From Sweltsa coloradensis (lineage: Eukaryota; Arthropoda; Insecta; Plecoptera; Chloroperlidae): DNA of 64,000 nt. The stretch is from NCBI GenBank assembly GCA_024449915.1, contig JAMZAV010000166.1:248001-312000 (forward strand). Direction: 5' to 3'. Made by a program: the position numbers and the translations under genes. Below, one piece after another: positions 24,101-34,299 of the stretch; within the stretch, counting starts at the first letter, position 1, and each line of letters starts with the position of its first letter. Under the pieces are notes generated by a model. The model saw only the letters and a program-made list of their open reading frames with translations, was not told the origin of the DNA and ran no database searches.

Positions 24101-27100
24101 TAGGAAATCAATGCACTGTATCGCTTTATACATTTCAATGCTAATAGTTTTAAACTAGTGTAAATATATTACAATTGGCAGAATAGAAGCTACATAATAA
24201 TATTATACTATTTCCGTGTTACTTTTACAACTATTTTTAGATGTTAATAATGATACGTACACAACACAAACTACATTTTGTATCAAATGTTACGCTTTTT
24301 GTTGGACGTCTTTTACCGAAATGTGTGTGTGTGTGTGTGTGTGTTCATAGTGCATGGATGATAGTTTACAATGTATTTGAACGCACTGTGAATTGAATTC
24401 CAGTCAAAATTACATTATCCTCTAAAATTAAAATATTTCGAACTCGTGACAATGTAACGACTCTGTATTATTCGGTTCTGTATTAATTGCAGCGCAGTTA
24501 TTTTGCACCAGTTTTCTATCATAACGTGTAATCAAACTTTTCCATTGACGTATAACCAACCCCCTTATTAAATACCTTACTATGTTCGAAATTGCGGGGA
24601 TGCGGGCGGGCCCAGCCTCTTGATCTACAAAGTGACATATTATTGAATTACCTGATATACTAGAAACGTTTATAGATGCATAACCTATATAGTGATGATT
24701 TTAAGCATTAAATTGTGTGTGATATTTTTTATTTTAACTTCACATTTATCGTTTCAAATAAAATAATTTGCTAATATTCCTGCTTTGTTACAGCATTAAT
24801 AAATTTTTGTAATTTGTAATTTCGTAAATAACAAGAGGTCGCTGGCGCGACCTCTTGCAGTGCCTTCCCGCGCCAGTACTTTCCGCCGCATGCTCCTATC
24901 TGGTAAAATACTTACTAATCCAAAGAAAACGGAGTAATTAAACTTAATTTTTCTCAAATGAATTTGAACAAAATAAGAATGAAAGAAAAAACTGTACCCC
25001 CTCAAAATATCAGTGCGGTAAAATATAAGAACTTTAATTGTCAGGAACACTTTATGAAAACAAAAATATGATGCGAGCTGATACGATTACCCAATAAAAC
25101 ATAATGTAAATTTATTTCAAAACACGATTAATACATCCTTGGGTTAAGATTTTTCTCTGTAAATGGCCTCCTGCCGTTTACTGTAGGGCGCGATCAATTA
25201 CAATTTACAAAGACATACATATTAAAATGAACTTGGAACTTTACCCGACAATAAACATTAAGTTTTCAGTACGGTAAAATACTTTGTGAAAATCAAAATA
25301 TTGAGATACAAATAAAAGTTATTACATACAAAAAAACTGTAGAACTAACTCGAGTGTCTCTGCAGGCGTAGTCTCTTAGAAGCAATATGGATTGTTGAGG
25401 CATAACACGTCTCTGGTTATCGCGTGATTATTTCGTATTGTCATTATTTAGAAACGTGTTGATACGCCACATCTAGCAAGTGCTTCAAAAATAAATTATA
25501 AGTTTTAGCTTTCTTTCTGGTGGTGAACGGTGCGAGCGTAGGCTATTCTTATGGGGTAAACACTCCACTACCAGTGCTCATACAAAGAACTTGGAGCACA
25601 CTATCATAATGAACTTAGAACTTATACCGACATTAAATATTAGCTATTCGGTACTAACAAAAAAAATGACTGGTGAAAATAATTGATTTTTTTATACTCA
25701 TATAAGACATAATGAAAGCAACAACAAAAATTGCTAATTTGTATTGTGACTTCTAAATCACCAGGCTTAATATTATGTGAGTAGAAGTTATAAAACGTAA
25801 TTTTTAGTAAATCTTCCCTGTAATATATTATTTAACTTGAGAGAGATATATACATCTTATAAACATTCGGTTTTAAAATCTATTTAAAAACGCTTTGAGG
25901 TTTGAAAACATTATCTATACGCTTCGAAACTAGGTTCGGATCGGATCACGCCAAAAACATTCTTCGCGGGTTTGACTTCAAAACTGTTTTCAAAACCGTC
26001 ATGTATACACCCACTACACTGCCAGTTCCACCCAGATAAAAGTAGGCCTAACAACTAAATCCAATTTTGAAAACGTTTTGAGATCATTTTTAAACCAGTT
26101 CAGCTTTAGTGAAAATACTTTATCTTCGGTTTGCCCTGGGTTTCTATTAGCGCACGAAAGACGAAACAGTAAAATAATAAAGTGTGCCTTCACAATTTTG
26201 CCAAATCTCAACTTTATATGAAATTTAGGGCCTATAGCTAATCATTTATTCAATTCCAATGGTAAACCTCGCACAACGCACTATAAGGACGACATCAGAT
26301 CAGACAAGACATTAAGCCCGGCGAATTATATTTCAAACTGAAAGGAGCCCGCAGCCTTAATCACTATATGAAACCGACTGTAAATTATATTTCTTCATAA
26401 CTTGTGGCCGGTAACCCGTATCGAACTCGCAACCTCCAGCATGAAGGAGGCTCTATTGCGTTGCCTCACTAATGCAGTGATAACAGGCAGGGAATTCACT
26501 GTTAGCTGGGGAGATCCCGCACATGAAGTGTTGCGTAAGACGCTAGCAGATGGTTGTAGAATGTTTAGATAAGTTAGTAATTATCACTGAGAAATATTAG
26601 GTCAAGATCCCTGGCTATATTATTTTATGCACACGTAGTTAAACAGGGAGCACCCGAATAAAAAGTCGTATCAGAATGTTTACTCGAGACAACCCCTCGA
26701 CTCGAACGCCAGACATGTGGAGTAGCCACTCAGGAAACAAAACGTAAACAAACTTCCACCGCTAACCCATGCGGCCAATCCATGATCTGTTCAAAATATT
26801 TAAATGTCTCAATACCATTGATTAGATTAATAACTAGGAAAACGCTAAAGTCCCGCCGCGTTGATGGATGAGTTTTTTTTTTAAGTTTTTAGTTTGCTTG
26901 GGACCACTTTTCCATTTCAAGTGCTTTGTGAATGCATTGTAGGTGATTGTTGTCAAGTTTCTATTGTTACTCGTTAATTGTTATTACAAACCTAAAAAAC
27001 TCGTATTAAAACCTTTATTCTATGGATTCTGGCTAACTTTTCAACTTTCTCTTTCAAAAAGCAATACATAACCATTACCTTAATGTACATGGAAAAAAAT

Positions 27101-30100
27101 GAACGTTGTAGCCCCACCCGTCACAAAAATGTCACGAAAATATCCCACTAAAAATCGAAAAAAATCGTAAAAGTACGATATTCATGAGAAATATTTCTTC
27201 GATTGTACCCAAAAACGTAGCAAGTCCTAAGTTCAGAGATTTCGAAGGTCCCCTGAAATTTTCATCAAGATCGCATATGCCGTTTGCCCGGTAGAGAGCG
27301 AACAAACAGACAAAAACACAAAACAAAAACAAAACAAAAACAAAAACACCCGAGCTAATTTTTTGTGGGGGTCAGTGAAATTGAAGTCATCGCTTCGCTC
27401 ATCCAATTAGATGATGAAATGAAGAATATAAATAATGAGATACATGAAGAATAAAATTCGGTAATTAGTTTAATGCCATTTTTTAGTCAAATGATCAAGG
27501 TATGAATTTTTGTAAGTAACATTGTGATCACGCAAAATTGGTGACATACCATGAAAAAGGTTATCACTGCCATACGGTCAAATCTGTGGCACGTAGTCCA
27601 CTCACAGCGTCTTCTTACGTCGAAATATATTTAAAAAATCAGGTATGTTTGTATATTTTAGGCGAATATTTTAATCTCATACATGAATAAACATCAATAC
27701 ATAAATCAAAGGTGTTGATCTTTATTTAGTTATATTTAACGTGGTCAACCTCAGAGGATCGGGTGCAATACCCGGTTGGGGTTACCTGAAACTTTCACGT
27801 AGTTGAAGGCAAAGCAATGTTATTCTATTGCGAACTACTCATGCATCGACGAAATATAGTAGTCATTTCTATTTTCTCTTAATCCTAACATAATTATAAT
27901 AGCACAGATTATATTATGATTGTTACACATTCAAACTAACGTCGCGCATGAAGGTAATCACTGCCATACGGTAGTATTTGTGGCACGTAGCCCACTCACA
28001 GCGAAAAATATGAGTAAATTAAACTTGCATTTAAGAACACTTACGTCCCTCACAAAAGTATGAAATTTTAAGGAGTGATGCGCGGTTCTTTTGGGATCAT
28101 GCCTGTAAAGTTTCGTTTGCATCAATAAATATTTTCTACCTCAAATAAATTCGTAGGTCTTGACGCGCGCTATAAATGTACACGGATCTGAAAAAAAAAT
28201 AAGTAAATTAAACTTGCATTTAAGAACACTTTCGCCCCCCACAAAAGTATAAAATTTTAAGGAGTGATGCATGGTTCTTTTGGGATCATGCACGTGAAGT
28301 TTCGTTTACATCGGTTAATATCTTCTACCTCAAATAAATACGTAGGTCTTGACGCGCGCTAAATGTACACGGATCATAATATATGGTGTGTCATACACGG
28401 TGCATTAAGATACGCATAAATCGATACCCGGAAACGATCGCACTGAAAATACGCGAGTGTACCCGCACAACAATAGCTTTTTTCAAATACCATAAAAATG
28501 ATTAAAATAACCAGTGTAATATGATTTGAATTCTCAGTAAAACGTACTACTAGGAGTGCCGTCGCGTATATTTTTATTTTTATTGTTACATCCATATTTT
28601 GAATTACATAAAAGTAAGGTATGATAAATGTTTTGCATGAACGTGTTAAGCTATCAATATTTATCACTAGGAAACGCTCAGTTGGACGCGTTGATAAGCG
28701 AGCACGTGCTATAGCTAGACCCACATTGCACATTTTTTTAACTATAAAATTTGCGCCGTTCACTGTCCACGGGGCCAAGTTTCCATTATTATTTATTATT
28801 GGCAAGGTATTTGGGTAATCTCGTGGGTAAACCTTTACTTTGTGGATAAAATCCACCGCCATCTAGAGGACCTTGACATCATTTCTTTGGGAAAACTATT
28901 TTAACTCTTTGCTAACAAATAATACACTGCTTCCTCGATATTATTTTGATTATTTCTAGCACAGCTTCTAGGTGGCAGTGCATAGTGGCCAGCAAACTCG
29001 TGCGACTTTTCATTGCCATGGTAACGTTACTTTTGTTAAAATGTAATTTCCATCTACACTACTTATCGGATCAAAATAAAATTAACATATTCGTGACCGG
29101 ATGGACATTCTAAATGATTTGGCCACCTCAGATTTTGTCGCCGTTTAGTTTGAAAAAAAAATCGATTAACTTTAATGTAGCTTTGTAACTTTTTGAACGA
29201 TTTTGACACAAAACTAATGGCATTCAATCTAAATCGAAGCTTGCGGATGGTCCAAATTTCAACCCGATCCGAGCCTCCGTTCTAACGTTATGGTGAGACA
29301 TACAAACTCGTTGCCATGGTAACGTTACTTTTGTTAAAATGTAATTTCCATCTACACTACTTATCGGATCAAAATAAAATTAACATATTCGTGACCGGAT
29401 GGACATTCTAAATGATTTGGCCACCTCAGATTTTGTCGCCGTTTAGTTTGAAAAAAAAAGTTCAATTAACTTTAACGTAACTTTTTAACTTTTTAAACGA
29501 TTTTGCCACAAAACTAATGGCATTCAATCGAGAACGAAGCTTGCGGATGGTCCAAATCTCAACTCGATCCGAGTCTCCGTTCGAACGTTACGGCGAGACA
29601 TACAAACAAACAAACAAAACAAAACCAGTGACTATTTTTTTCCGGCAGAGTCAAATGGAAACTCTCGCTTTGCTCGCTTGATTATGATTCTGTATAAATT
29701 TTCGGCTAGGATAAATGTATTTCCAAATTAGCAATATTATTTTCAGTGGCCTAAATTACTATTTTTGTCTATTTGACTTGAAAATGAATGTTTAAATTAA
29801 ATTCGTTTTGAGGTGGACACCTGGCCAACGTTATATTAACAGGAGGGAATAGCCACAGGCCATTTGATGACTCTCATACCCATCATTTTTCTTGATCACG
29901 ACCCAAGAAAACTACGGGTACAACCTTTCGTATGGATAGCAGCTGGTATCGAAGTGGCAACCTCGCGAATGAGGATATTGCTTCTGACGCGTTGGAATAT
30001 TTCTTTCGGTGAAGCAGTCCCAATACCATTAAAACATCACCAACGAAGATAAAAAATTAATACTTTTTGTCATCGAACATCTGATGACGCGATATGAATA

Positions 30101-31629
30101 TTACTTCACGTATCTTAACATGATCATCAGTCCTACATCTTTTGCTTATAGTGCAATTCAAACATTTCAATTTAACTTATACTGATTTCATATGAGACAA
30201 GACATAACATCACTATACATTTATACTCAAAACATTCTTTAGCTATTTTAACTAAACGCATCTCAATTCTCTCCAGACATGGTCAGTCAGTTCCATTCCA
30301 GACACGTCCCTTCCCCGGAACCTACCACTGCTGCGAGACTACACTCAACAGATGGCCAACTCACTTACCATAACTCACTTAGCGATGCACCCAGCGCTCG
30401 AGTGCCTTGCGTAATCAACGATAACCGATATTATAGGATGGAATCGCCACACACGCCACCCACACCACAAAAATCACGCTCCAAATATTTTTATTAAAAT
30501 TCGTATTGTCCCAAATACAAACATCAGGTGAATTAGTGTAATGCCAATTTATAGTCAAAGGATGAAGGTAGAAATGTTTATAAGTAACATTGTGCTAACG
30601 CAAAATTGCTAGCAAGCAATGACTTATTAACTATTGGGGCGAACAGATTATGATACATTTACGATTATCTTAATCAACATTTTGGCCTTTCTCATAATCC
30701 GATTTCATTGCAAATTTACACACTAATACTTCACAATAGTAAAAACCACCATGCAAAGGGACGTTAACGTATGTTTCAATCTTCTACATTTAAAAAAATA
30801 TAAAAAATCTGTACAAGATAAAAACATGCTCCAAAACATAATTTGATTGGACACCCTTGATGAACTATTGAATGAAACTAACTGTTTTTTGGCACTATAC
30901 ACAACTGTTTGGACATGACTAATCGCATTCGCCCTGCATTTTGGAATAATTTGGCAATATCATCGTAAAGTTTGGCAAAACGTATACACAAATATTTTGA
31001 TTTCGTAATCTGAATATTTTCTGTAACACGTGGCTTCGCAACTAATAACGCCAGGAAAATTTATTTGGTAGTATTCTATTACCAAACTATCGAGGCGATG
31101 CGAGTTTGAGTTTCGTTGTGATAACGCAAAATTGATAACGGACTTTTGATGATAAACTATCGCAATGTGTAAAATGTAAAATTTTACGGCTGACTAAACT
31201 TGCATTTAGGAACACTTACGCCCCTCAAAACAGTATAAAATTTCAAGGAGTGATGCTGTGTGCTTTTGGAATCATAATTGTAAAGTTTCGTTGATATTGG
31301 TTAATATCTTCTACCTCAAATAAATGCATAGGTCTTGACGCGCTCCAAATGTACACACATACATAATGTATAAACTTTTGCAAACCTATAAGGCCGCTCC
31401 CGAGAGTCGCGCCCTAAAAAGTGTATTGTAATTACATAATGTAAGCACTGATAATCTTCTATATATTATACACATTTTTTTTGCAGAAAATGTCAACGAT
31501 CGAGCACTTGGCTCTAGAGTCATGAGAAAGAGGGAGATACATTTGAAGAGAGGACCTGGTTCGATTCTGTCCATGGCCGTGAGTTCCAGACACACCCCTT
31601 CGACTTCTCTCAAGGACAATCTCATGTAA
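12456..31629 (+). CDS. Putative secreted propeptide (neuropeptide-like), six phase-1 exons
   Basis: Exons 12456-12576, 13418-13492, 14459-14497, 15052-15105, 23638-23685 and 31487-31629 join in one open frame of 159 codons. Every intron is phase 1 with good GT..AG ends. The first exon gives a signal peptide (hydrophobic core MMGATVLLLLAALQ, likely cleavage after RVDA). Dibasic sites follow: LGDLGKR, whose Gly could give an amidated C-terminus, then MRKR and HLKR. An acidic stretch EEAEDQDPDEEA in exon 2 is typical of propeptide spacers. There are no other domains and no membrane span after the signal. I do not recognise the family. Probable role: secretory-pathway precursor cut by prohormone convertases; this rests on the signal plus KR sites only. 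The last exon may be replaced by 32706-32812. Confidence 0.65.
13165..13345 (+). mobile_element. tRNA-derived SINE sharing a tail with a 5S-derived SINE
   Basis: tRNA-like head with TTAGCACAAG and B box GTGGGTTCGAATCCC. The tail CATCGTCTCGAATAGCC, AGTGCATTAATATAAGACG, TTAAGCAACA closely matches the tail of the 5S-derived SINE at 22860-22910. Confidence 0.75.
13418..13492 (+). CDS. Propeptide exon 2 (acidic spacer)
   Basis: Acceptor GTTGTAG ends at 13417, donor GTAAGT at 13493. 75 bases, phase 1 both sides: DLLRGKGEEAEDQDPDEEAH then IPKLL. Confidence 0.7.
14459..14497 (+). CDS. Propeptide exon 3 (39 bases)
   Basis: Acceptor TGATTTCAG ends at 14458, donor GTAAGT at 14498. Phase 1 in and out: FYRTPPVNSEVF. 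Confidence 0.65.
15052..15105 (+). CDS. Propeptide exon 4 with Gly-Lys-Arg site
   Basis: Acceptor CTTTATTTTAG ends at 15051, donor GTAAGA at 15106. Phase 1 in and out: DQRGLGDLGKRGNVNQYK. The GKR is a classic amidation and cleavage signal. Confidence 0.68.
15130..15317. repeat. (CTGT)n microsatellite and repeat flank
   Basis: CTGT repeats at about 15163-15192, then GATATTTCACCCACTTCTCA, a block seen again at about 16968 (GATATTTCACCCACTTCCCA) on the far side of copies 3 and 4. Confidence 0.65.
15318..16034 (+). mobile_element. Helentron-like element, copy 3 (diverged)
   Basis: Starts at TAATGGATACGTAGCGAC, body CACATTCCGGCTAAACCGAT, ends ACAACGCGGCGGGCTTAAGC followed by GTTTTCCTAT. The final CTAG has mutated to CTAT. 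Many small deletions against copy 4 suggest an older insertion. Confidence 0.7.
16173..16940 (+). mobile_element. Helentron-like element, copy 4 (near complete)
   Basis: 5' end TTGGATGAGCGTAGCGAGCG (16173), 3' end CGCTCATCCAACAACGCGG, then CGGGACTTAAGCGTTTTCC and CTAG at 16940, followed by T. AACGC..GCGTT can pair as a hairpin just inside the 3' end, and GGATGAGCG at the 5' end is complementary to CGCTCATCC before that hairpin. The inside repeats an about 170-base unit (GACTTATAACACCTACATGC and similar). Confidence 0.8.
17059..17321. mobile_element. MITE with ~95-bp inverted repeats
   Basis: Ends TATTACATGA and TCATGTAATA. The arms include AAACAACGCTTATA, TTTTCGCCCAACAAATTTTT and GCCTTACTCGGAAATTAAAA with their complements at 17225-17310. 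The left arm has an extra run of about 28 bases. No coding. Confidence 0.8.
17768..18555 (+). mobile_element. Helentron-like element, copy 5
   Basis: TTGGATGAGCGTAGCGAGCG at 17768; ends CAACGCGGCGGGACTTAAGC, GTTTTCCTAG at 18555. Body as copy 4 with three internal ~170-base units. Confidence 0.8.
18751..20293 (+). mobile_element. Helentron-like element, copy 6, split by a nested copy
   Basis: Starts TTGGATGAGCGTAGCGAGCG at 18751. The body is interrupted at 19345 and resumes at 20156 (TAAAAATATAAAG..., CAGAACAACAGAAAATCTGC), ending CGGGACTTAAGCGTTTTCC, CTAG at 20293. Subfamily A. Confidence 0.78.
19346..20155 (+). mobile_element. Helentron-like element, subfamily B, nested in copy 6
   Basis: TTGGATGAGCGTAGCGAGCG at 19346, then ACTGACCCCCGAAAAATTTA and CTCTACCGGGCAAACGGC, a different body from subfamily A. 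3' end ATCAACGCGGCGGGACTTTA, GCGTTTTCCTAG at 20155. No target duplication at the junctions. Confidence 0.8.
20325..20690 (-). mobile_element. tRNA-derived SINE, - copy (family S2)
   Basis: Reverse complement of 9130-9490: CCAGAATCAACAAGGCC, CTCGTTGCTAGGACGGCTCC (with one change), reverse B box GGGAATCGAACCCGAAACC, and TTGGAAGCAGATACGCTAAC. Two copies in opposite orientation define the element's length at about 360 bases. Confidence 0.8.
20731..21590. repeat. Inverted-repeat region with two strong hairpins
   Basis: CACCGCCGTCTA pairs with TAGACGGCGGTG (about 20739-20788). GGGTCCACTAGATAC pairs with GTATCTAGTGGACCC (about 21504-21552). The outer ends TACTAACCCCC and GGGGGTTAGTGCA are also complementary, so it may be one diverged MITE. 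Between them are many TAGGCCTA/CCTAGG words. No gene. Confidence 0.55.
21695..22462 (+). mobile_element. Helentron-like element, subfamily B, copy 2
   Basis: TTGGATGAGCGAAGCGAAG at 21695; CTCTACCGGGCAAACGGC in the body; two internal units with GCCGATTATGACCAAACGGG / GCCAATTCTGACCAAAC; ends GGGACTTTAGCGTTTTCC, CTAG at 22462. Confidence 0.8.
22499..22922 (+). mobile_element. 5S rRNA-derived SINE, full length
   Basis: The head matches 5S rRNA: GAACATCGAAGTTAAGCAT, ATCGGGCGTGGTCA and GTGGGTGACCGCT hold the internal pol III promoter. CCAGCGAT at the start pairs with ATCGCTGG near 22616, as helix I of 5S does. A body and a tail ending in (ATCA)n follow. It is not a functional 5S gene because a SINE body is fused directly to it. 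Confidence 0.85.
22923..23637. other. Intron stretch, nothing recognised
   Basis: AT-rich sequence between the 5S-derived SINE and propeptide exon 5. Confidence 0.5.
23638..23685 (+). CDS. Propeptide exon 5
   Basis: Acceptor TTGTTTCAG ends at 23637, donor GTAAGA at 23686. 48 bases, phase 1 both sides: FMITRDNLDDLLRME. It lies 8.5 kb after exon 4, across a repeat-packed intron. Confidence 0.62.
23686..26400. other. Intron stretch with microsatellite and one hairpin
   Basis: Holds a (GT)n run at about 24322-24344 and a hairpin CAAGAGGTCG/CGACCTCTTG at 24832-24857 (10-base stem, 6-base loop). No coding sequence recognised. Confidence 0.55.
26400..26475 (-). mobile_element. tRNA-like SINE head, - strand
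   Basis: Reverse B box GTATCGAACTCGCAACC and ATGAAGGAGGCTCTATTGCG. A related piece, GGTATCGAAGTGGCAACC, is at about 29944-29961. Confidence 0.5.
26834..27406 (-). mobile_element. Helentron-like element, subfamily B, - copy
   Basis: Left end CTAGGAAAACGCTAAAGTCC (reverse of the 3' end), right end CGCTTCGCTCATCCAA. Carries the reverse of CTCTACCGGGCAAACGGC. Shorter than the + copies, with one internal unit missing. Confidence 0.8.
27413..28000. repeat. Repeat blocks shared with 30529-30630 and with each other
   Basis: GTAAGTAACATTGTG and ACGCAAAATTG recur at 30581-30606. CTGCCATACGGT, GTGGCACGTAG and CCACTCACAGCG occur at about 27568 and 27961. Non-coding, family unknown. Confidence 0.55.
28010..28377 (+). 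repeat. ~187-bp tandem duplication with a third copy at 31190-31365
   Basis: Units at about 28010-28190 and 28200-28377 share AAACTTGCATTTAAGAACAC, GGAGTGATGC, TCTACCTCAAATAAAT and GTAGGTCTTGACGCGCGCT. A diverged third unit lies at 31190-31365. Confidence 0.8.
29014..29606. repeat. ~298-bp tandem duplication
   Basis: GTTGCCATGGTAACGTTACT-type start (about 29016 and 29312), then TTATCGGATCAAAATAAAAT and CCGGATGGACATTCTAAATG in both units. The right side ends with ACAAACAAACAAAACAAAAC, then CTCGCTTTGCTCGCTTGAT, the arrangement seen at the 5' side of the Helentron-like family in reverse, so this may be a related element. Confidence 0.8.
30060..31180. other. Intron stretch, mostly unrecognised
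   Basis: AT-rich. Apart from the block at 30529-30630 shared with 27470-27540, I see no gene or repeat. Confidence 0.45.
31487..31629 (+). CDS. Propeptide exon 6 with two dibasic sites and stop
   Basis: Acceptor TTTTTTGCAG ends at 31486. The phase-1 frame reads ENVNDRALGSRVMRKREIHL then KRGPGSILSMAV, ending at TAA 31627-31629. Internal GTGAGT (31579) and GTAAGC (31626) could act as donors, so the exon may be shorter in some transcripts. A polyA signal AATAAA is at 31972-31977. Confidence 0.6.
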
Positions 31630-32705
31630 GCATACTATATGCTAGACTAAGACCATAAGGAGCCTAGAGCTCTCATTCAAGAGGCTATCGTTTCGTAGGA
31701 CTGTGTTGTGGCAATAGTTTAACAACTAACTACCAATACTGTAAAGAGAGAAGATACCAGTGAAAGTTTTTGCTATCAATCAGAGATTCCACTACCTCCC
31801 CCCCCCCACATATCGTAATTTTTAAATGGTGAGTTGGTAAAATGTATATTTTCGCTGATGGTTGATTGCTATACATACATGTTTCGCTCATTTAGATTGT
31901 ACTTATTTGTAGTAATGATGTAGTAATGATTTGTAGTAATGATATAGTAATGATGGCAAAGCAACCCTCCCAATAAATTTGAAATCAATGGCTTTCAATG
32001 GCTTTTTGGCTTTTGTTTTACTTTAAAAATACTAATAGTAAAAACAGTGACATAGTTCTTCCACTTTCAAAAGGATAATTCATTTTCTATAGGGATGTGC
32101 GAGTATTATTAATTATTTTGGTGGAGGTGCCGGGTCGCTCACGTGTGTGAAAACGTAAAATTCGTTAGGCCTATATATTTTTGGCGCTACCAAACCAATG
32201 CTGATTACTTAGCCATAATAGTAACCTGAGTCTTTTGATACAAATTTATAAAATTCATTTTGGAAGTTTTGAACTTTTTGGGGCACAAAAATAATAAAAA
32301 ATATGTCTTTTATGTTTGTTTCAACATTTTCATGTCATGCCCTAATAACATTTGTGCTTGATCATTAAAATGATCTAGAGAGAGGTTACATTTTTAAATC
32401 AAGTAGATGTTACTCTGTCTTCACGTTTGGAGCCTACATTAAGACTAACATCAATAAATAAAATTAATATTGTCATATTCTAAATATTTTATTTTACAAA
32501 CAAATATCATCATTGATATAATAATTAAGTTAATCAAATGCAGTGTATGTTTCTTGTACCCCAGTAGCCAGAAAACACTAAATTTATTGACTTGAATATT
32601 GCAAAATACGTCAACTGAAACGTAACCAGTTTAGAAAGTATAAAACCCATTGAAATCTTATTGTAAAACGTAATACGTCTATGACATGCCGTTGTTTTCT
32701 TTCAG

Positions 32706-32812
32706 TTGATTTCCCTTTCTGGACGATCAACGTGGCTCATTCAAGAACGAAACCCTGCTATGAACAATACATAAGAAGTGAATATGAATGTATGTTAACT
32801 CACAAACTATAA
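32706..32812 (+). CDS. Possible alternative last exon of the propeptide gene
   Basis: Strong acceptor TTGTTTTCTTTCAG ends at 32705. Entered in phase 1, it reads DFPFWTINVAHSRTKPC and continues CYEQYIRSEYEC to a TAA at 32810-32812, with AATAAA at 32829-32834. Phase 1 matches exons 1-5, so it could replace exon 6. The two Cys, eleven residues apart, could form a loop. No expression evidence; inference from splice site, phase and polyA signal. Confidence 0.4.
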
Positions 32813-33057
32813 TTGAATTATTTTAATGAATAAAGATAATTAATATCTTCATCGGCATCCCGGTTTTCCATTCATTTCAGGAAACATTTCTTTAATCCAA
32901 GCAACAAAATCCTTCTCACACCAATACCAATCAATAAATTTCTTGAGTACCGTTCATAAACTATCGTTTTGCAATCCTCTGCCCTAGATGGGGCATTCAG
33001 TACGAGAGGCAGTTCTTGCTCCTTGTAGGAGCTGGCTAATTGACAACACGTTGAAAC

Positions 33058-33108
<51 letters not shown>

Positions 33109-33350
33109 GCACTTTGGCTTTTCGAAACGCTGAACGGCTCATAGAAATGCACTTTGGCTATTCGAGACGATGAGTTGGTGATAGATGAGGATGAAGTATG
33201 AACATAAGGGAGGAGGGGAAACCCGGTACCGGAACGTAGCCTACTCCTTTCGAAAAGTACCAAGGGGACCAACGGCTTAACGTCCCATCCGAAAGGACGG
33301 TGTAACCTTGACATTCATATAGGTTCCTCCACTAACCCGGACTGACGTTG
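33058..33350 (-). mobile_element. 5S-derived SINE, 5'-truncated - copy
   Basis: Starts with the (TTGA)n tail and reads, in reverse, the body of 22660-22922: AAAGTACCAAGGGGACCAAC, GGCTTAACGTCCCATCC, GGTTCCTCCACTAACCCGG. The tail block GCACTTTGGCT..TTCGA is present twice. The 5S head is absent. Confidence 0.82.
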
Positions 33351-33356
33351 AAACAT

Positions 33357-33400
33357 AGTTTATTTATTATTTATTTATTTATTTATTTATTTATTATTAA
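33357..33400. repeat. (ATTT)n microsatellite
   Basis: TTTATTTATTTATTTATTT run next to the end of the 5S-derived SINE copy. Confidence 0.8.
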
Positions 33401-34299
33401 AAGTCTTATACAGCACGTTAGTACCATTTTACAAAGACCCTAACTACATCTAAATAAATGACAAGGTGATTATGACATGGCGATTGATACACATGAAAGA
33501 AGGAGATGGTTATAACAGTTAACAAATATCAAAAACATAAATAAATAGAAATATAAAGATAACATTGATAATGCATGTCAAATATCAACATGTCTTAAGG
33601 CTGTAAAACCATTATAAAATTGGTAAATTTCATACATCATAATAAACATATCGAACATTGATTGTCTGCAAGGACATGGGACTACACAGCCATCATGTGC
33701 AATGATGGACGGCAATCATGGACGTCACTCCTTCCTTGCAACTTCTTCGATATGAGCTTCTTTGTTCTTGAACTTTTTGTTGTTTTCCTGTTTTCTATAG
33801 CGATTCAAAATTTTGAAAGGAATAGTAACTGGCGTTGATATTATCATGGAGTTTTATTTATTTTTATGTATTATATTATCAAAAGTCTAAACAAAGAATT
33901 CGAAATATTACTAGAAAACTTGAATAAAAACTGTTGATAACGATACCAGTAGCTCATATCAGCTCATATCAGTACACGTTGAAGACAATAATTACGATAA
34001 ATTTGCTTTACAAAATGATCAAATCAAATTTTATGAAGGAGCTCCTAAATGAAGTGTGTAAATATTCTCACCGCCTCCCCACCTTTACCTTTTACCCTTT
34101 TTGTTAGCCACGCACGTCTCACAAGAACTTTTACAAACATACTAATATCATCATTGATATGCAGTGTATGTTTGTTGTGCTCCAGTAGCCAGAAAACACT
34201 AAGTTTATGGACTTGAATATTGCAAAATACGTAACTGAAAGTAGGTATAAAACCTATTGAAATCTTATTCTAAAATGTACCAGTTATATATAGTTGTCA

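Larger units (their letters stand above)
32497..34290. repeat. Direct duplicate of ~170 bp flanking the alternative last exon
   Basis: 32497-32670 and 34136-34290 share ATATCATCATTGATAT, CAGTAGCCAGAAAACACTAA and GACTTGAATATTGCAAAATA, then TATAAAACC. The exon at 32706 follows the first copy; the second copy has no matching exon. Confidence 0.75.

Noticed and set aside
28374..28862. 162-codon open frame on the - strand, the longest in the window
   Set aside because: No domain, no signal peptide, no splice or promoter context; it overlaps a tandem repeat end and reads like chance AT-rich translation.
33058..33110. CRISPR-like short direct repeats
   Set aside because: It is a (TTGA)n microsatellite tail of a SINE with no spacers.
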